In this document: piece by piece, positions 16,379-24,363 of the stretch
How positions within the stretch are numbered: the stretch's first letter is position 1
Layout of the letters: the number at the start of each line of letters is the position of its first letter
IMG/VR virus record: IMGVR_UViG_3300022200_004630
Location: 1-27,002 of that record
Length of the DNA: 27,002 nucleotides
Strand: one strand, 5' to 3'
Source of the DNA: a virus
Program-made: the position numbers and the translations under genes
Notes under the pieces: model-generated
Database searches by the model: none
The model's input: only the letters and a program-made list of their open reading frames with translations
What the model was told of the DNA's origin: nothing

Positions 16379-16908
16379 TACCCTCGACCTCCCCAATTGT
16401 TTTTCGAGCCATAGTCGTAAATGTCAAACAGGCTCGGACCAGCTTTCAAAAGGCCGGAAGTCAAAGACATTCCAGGGCTTATGCCGTTGGCTTTAGCCTT
16501 GTACGCAGCGGCGTTTTGCGTTTCGTTGTTGAAGGCCACGCGCCGTTCCGCGCCGCGCACCGAGCGCAGTTCATCAAACATTGACGCTGTGCCTACGCTT
16601 GGACGCTGCCCATTGGCAGACAGCGCCGCCCGCACGTTGGATAGTTCTGAATTTAGCCCTTCACGCGCAGCTTGGTCTGTTTGCCGCGCCCGGGTGGTCC
16701 CGATGTAGCTGTTGACCTTCGCTTGCTCCTTCGCGCTCTTTGCTTGCTCCATTGCATTGAAGGCGCCGAATACAGGCCCAGCCGCGCTTGCAACAAGGGC
16801 CATAGGTGTTACCGCCGCCGCCGCCGTTCCTGCCGCTGCCGCCGCCCCCGCGCCTGCCGCTGCCGTTCCTGCGCCTGCCGCCACTAGTGGTGCCAAAAGT
16901 GCCTGCAT
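16378..16908 (-). CDS. Internal core-like virion protein with Ala/Gly-rich N-terminus
   Basis: This 176-residue protein opens with about 45 almost purely Ala, Gly, Val and Leu residues (LVAAGAGTAAAGAGAAAAAG and onward), suited to membrane or hydrophobic packing. A charged helical core follows (FNAMEQAKSAKEQAKVNSYI, RARQTDQAAREGLNSEL, ELRSVRGAERRVAFNNETQ) and then a short Gly/Asn tail. The size and the position first in the tandem of core-like proteins recall T7 gp14 or P22 gp7, small proteins ejected with DNA. A strong AGGAGG site (16919-16924) precedes the ATG at a spacing of 10, and TAATG joins it to the tail tube B gene. Function is inferred. Confidence 0.75.
   Translation of the reverse strand: MQALLAPLVAAGAGTAAAGAGAAAAAGTAAAAVTPMALVASAAGPVFGAFNAMEQAKSAKEQAKVNSYIGTTRARQTDQAAREGLNSELSNVRAALSANGQRPSVGTASMFDELRSVRGAERRVAFNNETQNAAAYKAKANGISPGMSLTSGLLKAGPSLFDIYDYGSKNNWGGRG
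16809..16890. repeat. GCN-rich low-complexity tract
   Basis: Imperfect runs of GCC/GCG/GGC triplets encode the Ala/Gly N-terminus of the 176-residue core protein. The unit around GGAACGGC recurs, so replication slippage could vary its length. Confidence 0.6.
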
Positions 16909-19073
16909 TAGTATTGTACCTCCTGTGTAATCGCCATTATCTCAAGGATACCCGGCTCATTCTTCGTGATTTCAATTTCTGGATGGTCACGGCTGCCAAC
17001 AACGCTGAAACGATAGAGTTCAGTCCTGAATGGCGGCGGCACCCCAAGGTCTTCACCCCAGCGATAGCCGCCAACCTCTCTGGTGTGATTGTTGGCGCGA
17101 ATACTAAAACCACTTGATGAAAGCACAGACACGGACCCACGGATCAGGCGGGCTTTCAGCATGCCTACACGCGGGCTATCAATTACTTCGACCGGCCAAG
17201 GCATGAAGGACGATGTGAAGTTGAACCCAGCAAACGTATCTTCGGGCATATCCTCAATATCGGGTACGACACCATCAAGGCCGACAATGCGTGAACCGCC
17301 AAACCAGTTGCCGCTGTAGATGCTCACTTCCTCACCAGCCAAAGGCGCAGCGCCGGATGAAACCACCGACAGGCTTTCGCCGTTTACCTCAAGGTCGATC
17401 CCGTTCACTGACAAGTTCGATGCAGAAAAGACCGGCACGGCGCAGTCCACCAGCGCCGCATCATCGAACCGCTCAATCAGCCGGCGCGTTACGCCATTGA
17501 TTTCACGCTCTACAATCGCCCAGTAGCCGCCAAATATCGGGGAAGCAGTCTTGAACAGGCCTTGTGTGTTCCACGGAACAAAGCCAACGCTATCCGCCGC
17601 AAAGTCCGAGAACCACGATACCGCCGCGATCGTCCCGTCACTATTGATGACAAACATATATTTTTCAGGCGCTTCCGAGAACAACGAAGGGCCACAAAGC
17701 TTGATTGGCCTTTTGATGAGTGGGTCATGGAATGTGGAAATCGTGCGAACCGACCATTTCAGGTAAATGTTCCCGTCCAGCAGGCACGCCGCGATTGCTT
17801 CGCCTGACGCCTCAATAAAAACAACGCCATCATCGACCGCAACGGGCCGAACAGGGCTTGATGACCGCTTGTCAAAGAGAGTGGCCTTGAAGTTCTGGGG
17901 GGTTAGTATGTTTCCGTCCCTGATGTTGATGTAGTAAAGGCCGCGATCAGAGAAGAGCAGCAAATCCCCAGCGTTCAGGACGTGCATAAAGCGCGGGCTA
18001 TTGTCGCCGGTCGTCCTGACAATTGCATCATCATCACCGGCCCCAGCCGTGAAGTCGTTCACGCTCCGGCTCGATGACATGCAGATCAGATCAGGAACCA
18101 ACGGGAAGTCCACCAGCGTCAAACGCCCGCTGGCCGATGCACCTGATCTTGGATAACCGCGCACCGCCGACATTATCGGCTCGTCCCAGATGAAGGATGG
18201 AAGCGGGGTAATCTCTGACTTAGACAAAACCTTGGCTGATGCAGACGGGCCAGATATTGTTTCGTCTACATCGGGGCCATCGAAAAACTCTGTGGTGATG
18301 ACCTCGATGTATGAGCCAACGATGTTGACAATGATACCTTGGAAGTTTGTGTCGATAGCGACAACCGCATCACCCGTTTTGAAACCAACGGTCTTTGAAA
18401 GATTAATTCTAAAGCTTGGCGCCAAAATGTCCGTGACGGTCCCGCCTACGAGCGTGGAGGACGTAAACGATGTGATGCTGATTTCACGCTGCGAATAGCG
18501 GATCTTTGTGCCAACGTAGTCTGGCGTGAACAAAGGCTTTGAGGAAACAATTGTGATTGCTCCGCTTCGCGCGCTCGGACGAAGTGTGGTGTCCTTAACA
18601 AAGGACCAATATGGCTGCGCCAGGTCGCCGCCAGCCGCCAGATCAAACTCAAAGGTGGCGAATGACCAAGTGCCGCTGTCATAGGTTAGTTCATATAGAC
18701 CAAATGGACCGCCAATGACCGTCTTTTCACGAAAGGCTTCAACCCATACGTCTTCTGGCTGATCCCAAGGTGCAGACGTGATTTCAAAATCTTCGCCGCC
18801 ATCTTCATTGATGATGACTGCGCTTCCATCCATAATCACAAGGCCAAAGGTCTTTGAAGTTTCGGGCCTTATCTCGATTATGTCATGCGCCGTTCCGCCC
18901 TCTCGAATATAGGTCATGCCGGGGCGAGAGTGCAGGCCGCGCGTAGCTGTAACCCGCATGTTTGAGGCCGCGCGGCAGGATGCCTGCCGAATATCCAGAT
19001 CATCGGCCTCAAGAAAGCCATCGCGTGTCTGCCCGAGAAGGAAGTTGCGCTGCGGGATGCTGCGTTTAGCCAC
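16908..19073 (-). CDS. Tail tubular protein B-like (nozzle) protein
   Basis: I place the start at GTG 19071-19073 because GAGG (19081-19084) lies 7 bases upstream and the text begins VAKRSIPQRNFLLGQTRDG. Upstream in-frame residues are Arg-rich and overlap the preceding gene. The result is 721 residues, overlapping the preceding stop by 8 bases. The N-terminal sequence (NFLLGQTRDGFLEADDLD, ASNMRVTATRGLHSRPGM) matches the pattern of T7 gp12-like tail tube B proteins (in which early residues read as fnGG..p......).  The middle is a series of beta-rich repeats, including DVWVEAFREKTVIGGPFGLYELTY. The protein would form the nozzle below the tail adaptor ring. T7 gp12 is about 794 residues, a comparable size. 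Confidence 0.75.
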   Translation of the reverse strand: MAKRSIPQRNFLLGQTRDGFLEADDLDIRQASCRAASNMRVTATRGLHSRPGMTYIREGGTAHDIIEIRPETSKTFGLVIMDGSAVIINEDGGEDFEITSAPWDQPEDVWVEAFREKTVIGGPFGLYELTYDSGTWSFATFEFDLAAGGDLAQPYWSFVKDTTLRPSARSGAITIVSSKPLFTPDYVGTKIRYSQREISITSFTSSTLVGGTVTDILAPSFRINLSKTVGFKTGDAVVAIDTNFQGIIVNIVGSYIEVITTEFFDGPDVDETISGPSASAKVLSKSEITPLPSFIWDEPIMSAVRGYPRSGASASGRLTLVDFPLVPDLICMSSSRSVNDFTAGAGDDDAIVRTTGDNSPRFMHVLNAGDLLLFSDRGLYYINIRDGNILTPQNFKATLFDKRSSSPVRPVAVDDGVVFIEASGEAIAACLLDGNIYLKWSVRTISTFHDPLIKRPIKLCGPSLFSEAPEKYMFVINSDGTIAAVSWFSDFAADSVGFVPWNTQGLFKTASPIFGGYWAIVEREINGVTRRLIERFDDAALVDCAVPVFSASNLSVNGIDLEVNGESLSVVSSGAAPLAGEEVSIYSGNWFGGSRIVGLDGVVPDIEDMPEDTFAGFNFTSSFMPWPVEVIDSPRVGMLKARLIRGSVSVLSSSGFSIRANNHTREVGGYRWGEDLGVPPPFRTELYRFSVVGSRDHPEIEITKNEPGILEIMAITQEVQY

Positions 19074-19659
19074 GGCCAAACCTCGCTTTCGCAAGACGCC
19101 CACGCTGGAACGGCTGCGTTGCAGATCGTGCCTTCGATGACAGCGTGCGCGCATTCTGGAATTTAGCTTCTGCGTTGCCATCCATCCGTTCAGCGTTGGC
19201 GTATTCTTCCTTGAAGCGCAGAAGAACCGCCTCAAGCCTCATTTGGATACCGACTGCAAAGTTAGCGGACCAGATGGAAGGATCGGCGCTCTCGATGTAT
19301 TCAATGAAAACGCCCTCGGCGCTATCAACGTGAACGCGCGAACCATCCTGCACCCAATCGGGGAAGGACCGAACGCCGGTTTCATCCTCCGTCCACACTC
19401 GACGGACGTGCAGCGCCGCATGTGGAACCGCAAACGCATCATCATACCCAAAAAGACCATCCGAGCGGCTCAAGAGCTCATCTTGCTTTTTAGAGAAGTG
19501 ATAGTTGGACATTTCCAACTCGGCCTCAACGATAGGGGCCCAATTGAGTGATAAAAGACGACCTTCATTGGTCCCGTCAGTATGGGCCAATAGTTCGTCG
19601 CAGCCCTGCGAAATGAGGGCCGCATTCATTATTTCAAGCATTGCAAATTCTGTTGACAT
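19066..19659 (-). CDS. Tail tubular protein A-like adaptor
   Basis: I start it at ATG 19657-19659 (197 residues). A longer frame back to 19701 begins within the U-tract of the terminator and has no ribosome site. T7 gp11 is close in length (196 residues). Residues about 5-60 (AMLEIMNAALISQGCDELL, DGTNEGRLLSLNWAPIVEAE) fit the gp11/gp4-like adaptor plan with its helical bundle that docks under the portal, and FGYDDAFAVPHAALHVRRVW follows. The C-terminus is basic (RLAKARFGRG). It is the first gene after the capsid terminator, so it needs read-through or its own promoter, which I cannot identify. Confidence 0.7.
   Translation of the reverse strand: MSTEFAMLEIMNAALISQGCDELLAHTDGTNEGRLLSLNWAPIVEAELEMSNYHFSKKQDELLSRSDGLFGYDDAFAVPHAALHVRRVWTEDETGVRSFPDWVQDGSRVHVDSAEGVFIEYIESADPSIWSANFAVGIQMRLEAVLLRFKEEYANAERMDGNAEAKFQNARTLSSKARSATQPFQRGRLAKARFGRG
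19081..19084 (-). promoter_or_regulatory. Ribosome binding site selecting a GTG start
   Basis: GAGG on the minus strand lies 7 bases before GTG 19071-19073 of the tail tube B-like gene, within the end of the tail adaptor gene. It is the reason for preferring this start. Confidence 0.65.
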
Positions 19660-19703
19660 GCCCGCAGATTGCAGTCGAAAACCGCAAGACCATATGCACA
19701 TAG

Positions 19704-19733
19704 AAAAAGGGCCAGGTTTTACCCCAGCCCTTT
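19704..19733 (-). terminator. Intrinsic terminator after the capsid genes
   Basis: On the minus strand AAAGGGC and GCCCTTT (19727-19733 and 19706-19712) form a 7-bp stem around a 14-base loop with further possible GG/CC pairing. A run of five U follows (bases complementary to 19704-19708). It lies 26 bases after the stop of the 112-residue gene and before the tail genes, like the T-phi terminator that follows the capsid gene in T7. Confidence 0.7.
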
Positions 19734-19759
19734 AACAAAACGCCCCACGCGGGAGGATC

Positions 19760-20098
19760 TTACGCGGCAGCGTCTTTCTTGATGGACGCGCGATAGGCCT
19801 TCAACCGCGCAATGTCCTCTTTGGTCTTTGGCTGCATCCACACAAGAGAGAAGGCGCTGCAATTGATCTTTGCAGGCTTGCCAACTGGCTCAATGCCTCC
19901 AAGGCCAAATGTTCCCGGTGCGGTGGTAACGATTTCCATCGTATATTCACCACCAGCATCAGGCTTGTACTCCGTCACCACAACAGTTTCGGCTTTGACG
20001 CCGCCCTGATCTGTTTCAGGCGTAGGCTTGGTAATGGCATCTTTTTCCAGACCGGCCTTGGCGTCTTCGGCCAATTGCTCTTTGGTTTTAGCAGCCAT
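19760..20098 (-). CDS. Small capsid-module protein of unknown function
   Basis: This is a 112-residue soluble protein. The N-terminus is a charged helix (KTKEQLAEDAKAGLEKDA), the middle is beta-like (AETVVVTEYKPDAGGEYTMEI), and the C-terminus is again helical (PKTKEDIARLKAYRASIKKDA). It has a single Cys. It follows the cement gene with GGAGG (20106-20110) 7 bases before its ATG, so it is expected to be expressed along with the capsid proteins. It is the last gene before the capsid terminator. I do not recognise a family. A minor head, head-completion or decoration protein is plausible from position. Confidence 0.75.
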   Translation of the reverse strand: MAAKTKEQLAEDAKAGLEKDAITKPTPETDQGGVKAETVVVTEYKPDAGGEYTMEIVTTAPGTFGLGGIEPVGKPAKINCSAFSLVWMQPKTKEDIARLKAYRASIKKDAAA

Positions 20099-20100
20099 TC

Positions 20101-20520
20101 TTAAACCTCCGTGGCTAGGGCGGCCGAAACCTTGCCCGCGGTGGCTGTGGTGCCCGTCACCGTGTAGCGGACGCCGAGATAGCGCAGCAAGGGCGCGTCA
20201 GGGAGCCAGCGGATCGGCAGCTTGTAGCCGGCCTTCAAGGTGGCAACGGGGATCGCGCCGCTGGTGTAAAGCACCGTTGGCGTCGAGAGGTCAGCCGCCG
20301 CAGAGGTTTCCAGCGTGACGGTCAGAGAGGTCAGCGTAGCGAAGTCCTCATTCACCATCAGCAGTAGGGGGATTTCGTTGCCCGCGCCGAGGTTCATGGC
20401 CGCCGCAGCAGCTTCGTAGGGAACAACGCCGTTCACACCGAGGTCGATCACGTTTTCGGAAATTGCGGTAGCCGTGACTGCCTGCAACTCCGAAAGGATC
20501 AGGTTCTTGTCCAAGATCAT
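20101..20520 (-). CDS. Cement/decoration protein, BPP-1 Bbp16-like
   Basis: This 139-residue beta-rich protein begins MILDKNLILSELQAVTATA and continues SENVIDLGVNGVVP. That opening (a short acidic start, then a Q-A-V-T-A-T-A stretch and a VIDLG strand) is typical of the Bbp16 cement family, which in Bordetella phage BPP-1 forms jelly-roll dimers that lock the capsid. The remaining strands (LTVTLETSAAADLSTPTV, LLRYLGVRYTVTGTTATAGK) fit a sandwich fold. It follows the coat gene, with GGAGA as its ribosome site, and an intergenic hairpin separates the two. Family assignment is from memory of the pattern. Confidence 0.75.
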   Translation of the reverse strand: MILDKNLILSELQAVTATAISENVIDLGVNGVVPYEAAAAAMNLGAGNEIPLLLMVNEDFATLTSLTVTLETSAAADLSTPTVLYTSGAIPVATLKAGYKLPIRWLPDAPLLRYLGVRYTVTGTTATAGKVSAALATEV

Positions 20521-20546
20521 TTCAAGTCTCCAATTTCAGGGTTGCC

Positions 20547-20569
20547 GAGTGGGCGAGTGCCGCCCACCC
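20547..20569 (-). promoter_or_regulatory. Hairpin between coat and cement genes
   Basis: GTGGGCG and CGCCCAC form a 7-bp perfect stem around a 5-base loop, extendable to 9 pairs through a G-U pair. It sits in the 57-base gap between the coat stop and the cement start. No U-run follows, so it may protect or process RNA or attenuate partially rather than terminate. Confidence 0.5.
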
Positions 20570-20577
20570 AGAAGGGG

Positions 20578-21612
20578 TTAAACCACGCGGGCTTCGGCGT
20601 TCAGAAGCGCATTTGTTTCACGGATTGGGATACCGCGATAAGCCAGCACTTCTTTGCCTTCAACTTCCATCCACTTGAGGCGGGTAAAGTTGTCGGTGGC
20701 GCCGGTGTTGGTTGCCAAGGCGTCAAGGGCTTCCAAAGCATCGACGTTGGCATAGATCACCGTGCGTCCAGGTTCGGTATCCTTGGTCGTCTTGACGTTC
20801 TGATTGCGGACGCCTTGAAGCGCATAGTAACCCTTGCGCATGAACGAGTAGAGATCCACGTTGCCAGCGGCCAATTCAGAAACGTCGATGTTCGACACGC
20901 GCGAACAGCGGCGATAGTCGCCAAGGCCAAAGCCCATATGCGAACGGATCAACTCTTCCTTCACATAGTAAGGGTTGCCAGCATCATCCAGCACACGCTG
21001 GCGGCCCATATCCTCTTGGCTGATCCCCGCACTGGTGCCCTTTGGGTAAAGAGCGCGGAGGCCCGAGCCGCCCCACGTCACAAACCAGATCGACATATTG
21101 TCCGAGCCGGTGCCGCCCGCGTCGATGATTTGCTTGCCCGCGCCAGAAGTTGCTTTGGTGCCATAGCGAGGGGCAAGGCCTTTGGGCAGGCGAGGGTTGG
21201 TTGCGGTATTGTGGTAGAACAGGGCCGAAACCAGTTCTTGCGCCATTGCTTCAATGTCAGCTTCGCTTTCCTGCGCGCGGACAGCGGCTTCATTGGCGCC
21301 GGCCAGATCCAGCAAGCGCGTGTCCACCGAGCAAAGCTTTTCAGCAAAGCCAGTGGTTTCAGTCACTTGTTGGGTTTTCGACTTGGATTGCGCGATACCT
21401 TCGTAAAGAGCGCCCCAGCCAACAGTACCAAGACCAGTGCGAGTGGTGTAGATATGCTTGGTGCCATCGTTGCATTCCTGCATGACAAAATCGGTGAAGA
21501 TGTCCTGCGCAGTTGTGTTCATCATTTCCATGATTTGAGCAGCGCCGCCGCCTGGGAGGGTGCGCTTGTAAATATCTGCCATAGACAGGAATTTTTGGGT
21601 CAGGGTGGTCAT
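20578..21612 (-). CDS. Major capsid protein, BPP-1 Bbp17-like (HK97-type fold)
   Basis: This 344-residue protein is the likely coat protein, made right after the scaffold and right before the cement protein. It begins with a short helical segment (LTQKFLSMADIYKR). Other conserved-looking parts are QDIFTDFVMQECNDGTKH, YHNTATNPRLPKGLAPRYGT, SIWFVTWG and the C-terminal PIRETNALLNAEARVV. The length suits a coat subunit, and the gene set around it (Bbp19-like, scaffold, Bbp16-like) points to the BPP-1 lineage, whose coat is a topological variant of the HK97 fold. AAGGAG (21618-21623) gives an excellent ribosome site that overlaps the scaffold stop, as expected for the most abundant protein. Confidence 0.85.
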   Translation of the reverse strand: MTTLTQKFLSMADIYKRTLPGGGAAQIMEMMNTTAQDIFTDFVMQECNDGTKHIYTTRTGLGTVGWGALYEGIAQSKSKTQQVTETTGFAEKLCSVDTRLLDLAGANEAAVRAQESEADIEAMAQELVSALFYHNTATNPRLPKGLAPRYGTKATSGAGKQIIDAGGTGSDNMSIWFVTWGGSGLRALYPKGTSAGISQEDMGRQRVLDDAGNPYYVKEELIRSHMGFGLGDYRRCSRVSNIDVSELAAGNVDLYSFMRKGYYALQGVRNQNVKTTKDTEPGRTVIYANVDALEALDALATNTGATDNFTRLKWMEVEGKEVLAYRGIPIRETNALLNAEARVV

Positions 21613-21621
21613 TTCGGCTCC

Positions 21622-22350
21622 TTACTTTGTCCGGGAGGTTGGGTATCGTGAAGAAAGACCGCCATCATTAGCGGCCTCTTCGGGTTGTGGTGTCGGCGTG
21701 GTGGAGTTGCGGGGGCCAAGAAGCTTTTCGAGAGCCATCATGGCCGGTGCGCTGCGGGTTGCCGCTTGAAGCGCTTGCGCCTCATCGGCGGTAAGACGGG
21801 TTTCCATTGCGCGAACAACCGAAGTAATTCGCTGATTTGCTTGCTCGGGCGTGCCAAGCTTTGCAAATTCTTGCTTTTGCGCTTCGATTGCTGCGGTGAG
21901 TTTTGTTGCTTCATATTTGGCGAGAAGGCCGCCAATCTTTCCGCCCATTTCAGCCGGTGCGCCAATACCCTTGAGGGTTTCGGACAGTTCACCAAGAAGC
22001 GGCTGCATGGTCGGATCTTCCAGATTGAAATCCAGCGCCATTCCTTCGGGCAGCCCGAGTGCGGAAAAATCCATATCGGCCGGCACAACATAGTCGTATT
22101 TGTCAGGCGCTACCGATGGTTCGACCAGCTTGCCGTAATGCTCCTTGAATTTCTCAAGGTCCGGCTTTCCATCCACATGAAAGCTTTCGGGGATAAAGGA
22201 TAGGTCAAAGGCTTCCGCCTGTGGTGCAGCTTCACCCACCGGCGCTGCGGCCACAGGCGCGGCCTCACTTACCGGCGCCCCGCCTTGGCCCCCCTCGTTT
22301 GGCGCTTCCCACCGTAGCTTGCTTTTGTTCAACCAGTTTCTCATATTCAT
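21622..22350 (-). CDS. Scaffolding protein
   Basis: This 242-residue protein lies directly before the coat gene. A short basic start (MRNWLNKSKLRWE) is followed by a Pro/Ala/Glu linker (about residues 20-45), an ordered part (IPESFHVDGKPDLEKFKEHYG, PDKYDYVVPADMDF), long Ala/Gln/Glu helices (TLKGIGAPAEMGGKIGGLL, TAAIEAQKQEFAKL) and a flexible tail. This composition is typical of phage internal scaffolds. The start is ATG 22348-22350, because AGGAGG (22361-22366) sits 10 bases upstream. The first 86 bases overlap the preceding gene in another frame, an unusually long overlap. Confidence 0.85.
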   Translation of the reverse strand: MNMRNWLNKSKLRWEAPNEGGQGGAPVSEAAPVAAAPVGEAAPQAEAFDLSFIPESFHVDGKPDLEKFKEHYGKLVEPSVAPDKYDYVVPADMDFSALGLPEGMALDFNLEDPTMQPLLGELSETLKGIGAPAEMGGKIGGLLAKYEATKLTAAIEAQKQEFAKLGTPEQANQRITSVVRAMETRLTADEAQALQAATRSAPAMMALEKLLGPRNSTTPTPQPEEAANDGGLSSRYPTSRTK

Positions 22351-22609
22351 CGCTCAAGATCCTCCTAAGATCACTTGCGATAAATGCTTGAGAATTGCGC
22401 GCCGCCAATGCACGCGGATCAGCCAAGATTTTTGTTGGCGTTGTTATTGTTGCTTTTTCAAGCAATTCCAAAAGGATACGGCCATCGACGGAACCAAGAG
22501 CCGCACGGATGGAACGCCGAAGGTCAGATGCCTTTGTCGCGTCGATTTGCTCAAGGGCCGCGATATACGTCAACAACGGCCCCGGCTCTGAAATCAGATT
22601 TGGCAGCAT
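22265..22609 (-). CDS. Bbp19-like phage protein
   Basis: This 114-residue protein has a helix-rich plan: DATKASDLRRSIRAALGSVDGRILLELLEKA, then ADPRALAARNSQAFIASDLRRIL. The GR-LLE-LL and later ARNSQAF...DLRRIL parts fit the pattern of Bbp19-type proteins found between portal and coat genes in BPP-1-like phages. The C-terminus is basic (SAKRGGPRRGAGK). Its ATG directly abuts the portal stop (TAAATG). Its last 86 bases overlap the scaffold gene and contain the scaffold's ribosome site. The function is unknown; it may be a head-assembly factor. Confidence 0.7.
   Translation of the reverse strand: MLPNLISEPGPLLTYIAALEQIDATKASDLRRSIRAALGSVDGRILLELLEKATITTPTKILADPRALAARNSQAFIASDLRRILSDEYEKLVEQKQATVGSAKRGGPRRGAGK
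22361..22366 (-). promoter_or_regulatory. Strong ribosome site of the scaffold gene inside the Bbp19-like gene
   Basis: AGGAGG on the minus strand lies 10 bases before ATG 22348-22350. It is embedded in the coding part of the upstream gene and fixes the scaffold start despite the 86-base overlap. Confidence 0.75.
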
Positions 22610-24121
22610 TTATACCTGCCCTTCTGGTGGCTGGGCCTCTTGGGGCGGAGCTTCTTCACGAATGACGGTTAGCTGGTCGCCGGAAACCTTGACCACCTTC
22701 TTCATCGTCGATCGCATATCCACCACTTCGCCAACCTGATCTTGGAAAATAGAGAATGCCAGATCGAGATTGGACCGCGTTACCATCACCTTGTCTTGGT
22801 TTTGGGCTTTTTGAAGAGGCGAGATAGGCGTGACGCTAATCACCTGCCCATTGTGCGTAATCGCCTCTTTCAGCTTCCCGCTCTCAACAGCCAGGTATTC
22901 AAACCGCTGGATGAGCGGCATGACAAACTCGCTCCACAGTGGCGCAGACGGTTTGCCAAGGCGTTGCTGGACACGGCGGCGCTCATCAAGCCATTGGGTT
23001 GCCGTTGGCGGCGTATCGCCACTCTGCCTTGGCCCATCCTGATAGAAGGCCCGAGCGATCTTCTTTTCCAGCCTGTCTTCCGTGAACCAGCCCTGATCCA
23101 CATTCACGTTGCGGCTCAAGTCGTAGATTTGCTCACGGGTAAAGCCGCGGTGCGCGGGATAGGCGCGACCGGCTTGCAGGCCTTCCGAAAGATCAAGGAA
23201 ACCATCATCGGGATAGATGATCGTATTCATCAAGCTTTGGTCGAGCCCAGACAGGATAATCTCTGCCATTTCGTCCATCACGCGCAGGTCTGGCAAGGAT
23301 TTCCAGCCAGGGCCGCGCCCCCAAGGCTTCCCGATTTGTGGATTGAAGCGGCCAACTATCAATGGGCAAGTGCCAGCAAGGCCTCCAAGTTCAAGTGGCT
23401 TCGATGGTGTGATGCGTCGATCATCGACAGTGATTTCACAAAGCCATTTTGGGATTGCGGCATCAGACCAATCCACCCAGAAACCCCAGACAACCTTGGC
23501 TCTTGCACCTGGCTTTTTGATCTTCTGTTGGATTTGCTCGTCGGCCAGAGAAACGTCCCAGCCGGTGAATAGTGCTGGCAAAGATGAGGCCAGGACCGAG
23601 ACTTCCCTGAAACGGTCCAGATAGCCAAGATGCCCCGGCGTTGTGTAAAGCTGTTGCGGTGGAACCACCTCGCAATGAATAGGTTGCTGCATGTGCGCTT
23701 GCTGCACCCAGAGCGCAGTCGTGCCGTGGCTTGCCGCCTCAAAGGCCCATTGCGGCGCTATGTCATTGTAATTAGAAGATGAAATCATTTCAAACAGGTC
23801 ATCTTCGCGGGCCTGCACTTGTTCAAGAACCGCATCCGCTTGATCTTCTGGAATTTCCATTGTGACAAGAAATTCGCCCCACTTGCTTTCGGCAGGGGTA
23901 TAGTAATTCACTAGGTCGCCGGCCAGATCCGTTGCCATATCCTCGGCAATGGAAATGAAAACCTCGCTCTCGCTCTCGCTTACGTCACCGACAGCCTTGC
24001 TGAAATCCTGCTCCCGACCGGGGCAGCAAAACTTCAAGCTTTCCTTGATGAATGGCTCTGCGGCGCTGCGCCAAGCCTTTGCCGTTTTGAGGCGGGATGA
24101 AAACTCTTCTCCTGGCTGCAT
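22610..24121 (-). CDS. Portal protein (T7 gp8-like head-tail connector)
   Basis: I start it at ATG 24119-24121 (503 residues), where TGATG links it to the previous stop. It resembles the bacteriophage head-to-tail connecting family (Pfam PF12236). The sequence has the charged N-terminal region (SRLKTAKAWRSAAEPFIKE), a GREQDF stretch, FISIAEDMATDLAGDLVNYYTP and SKWGEFLVTMEIPE. Later it has PLIVGRFNPQIGKPWGRGPGW and DEMAEIILSGLDQSLMNT, typical of the clip and stem region. The C-terminal part (TATQWLDERRRVQQRLGKPSAPLWSE, EFVMPLIQRFEYLAVESG) is the wing and barrel. T7 gp8 is about 536 residues. Protein in the head forms the twelve-fold ring through which DNA passes. Confidence 0.85.
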   Translation of the reverse strand: MQPGEEFSSRLKTAKAWRSAAEPFIKESLKFCCPGREQDFSKAVGDVSESESEVFISIAEDMATDLAGDLVNYYTPAESKWGEFLVTMEIPEDQADAVLEQVQAREDDLFEMISSSNYNDIAPQWAFEAASHGTTALWVQQAHMQQPIHCEVVPPQQLYTTPGHLGYLDRFREVSVLASSLPALFTGWDVSLADEQIQQKIKKPGARAKVVWGFWVDWSDAAIPKWLCEITVDDRRITPSKPLELGGLAGTCPLIVGRFNPQIGKPWGRGPGWKSLPDLRVMDEMAEIILSGLDQSLMNTIIYPDDGFLDLSEGLQAGRAYPAHRGFTREQIYDLSRNVNVDQGWFTEDRLEKKIARAFYQDGPRQSGDTPPTATQWLDERRRVQQRLGKPSAPLWSEFVMPLIQRFEYLAVESGKLKEAITHNGQVISVTPISPLQKAQNQDKVMVTRSNLDLAFSIFQDQVGEVVDMRSTMKKVVKVSGDQLTVIREEAPPQEAQPPEGQV

Positions 24122-24363
24122 CAAGAGAGGCTCCCAAATCTCATGGCGAGATTGTTAAGCATATTGCTAGAACTTTTACGGGAAGATCCCTTTGCGGTTC
24201 CAGAAACTGGCGCCAAACCCTTCATTCCGTAGATTGCGCGAATGTCGCTTGTCAGGCCGGACGCCTGCTTTTCAGCGCTCTTCTGCCGGCCAACATCGGT
24301 AATCCGCCGCTCCCTAAGTCTTGCCTTCTTATCCTTAGGATCTTCCTTGTATCCGCCACCCAT
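24121..24363 (-). CDS. Small basic protein between TerL and portal
   Basis: This 80-residue protein is rich in Lys, Arg and Ser (GGGYKEDPKDKKARLRERRITD, then GRQKSAEKQASGLTSDIRAIYG) and has no Cys. AAAGG lies 7 bases before its ATG. It overlaps the 140-residue gene by 29 bases and meets the portal ATG with TGATG. Small proteins with an RLRERRI pattern are often found just before portal genes in podoviruses and are probably minor head or packaging factors, but their function is not established. The high charge would allow nucleic-acid or portal contact. Confidence 0.75.
   Translation of the reverse strand: MGGGYKEDPKDKKARLRERRITDVGRQKSAEKQASGLTSDIRAIYGMKGLAPVSGTAKGSSRKSSSNMLNNLAMRFGSLS

Noticed and set aside
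20542-21651. A 369-codon plus-strand frame opposite the coat gene
   Set aside because: It mirrors a highly expressed coat gene with biased third positions, has Cys/His-rich shadow-like text and no ribosome site or operon context.
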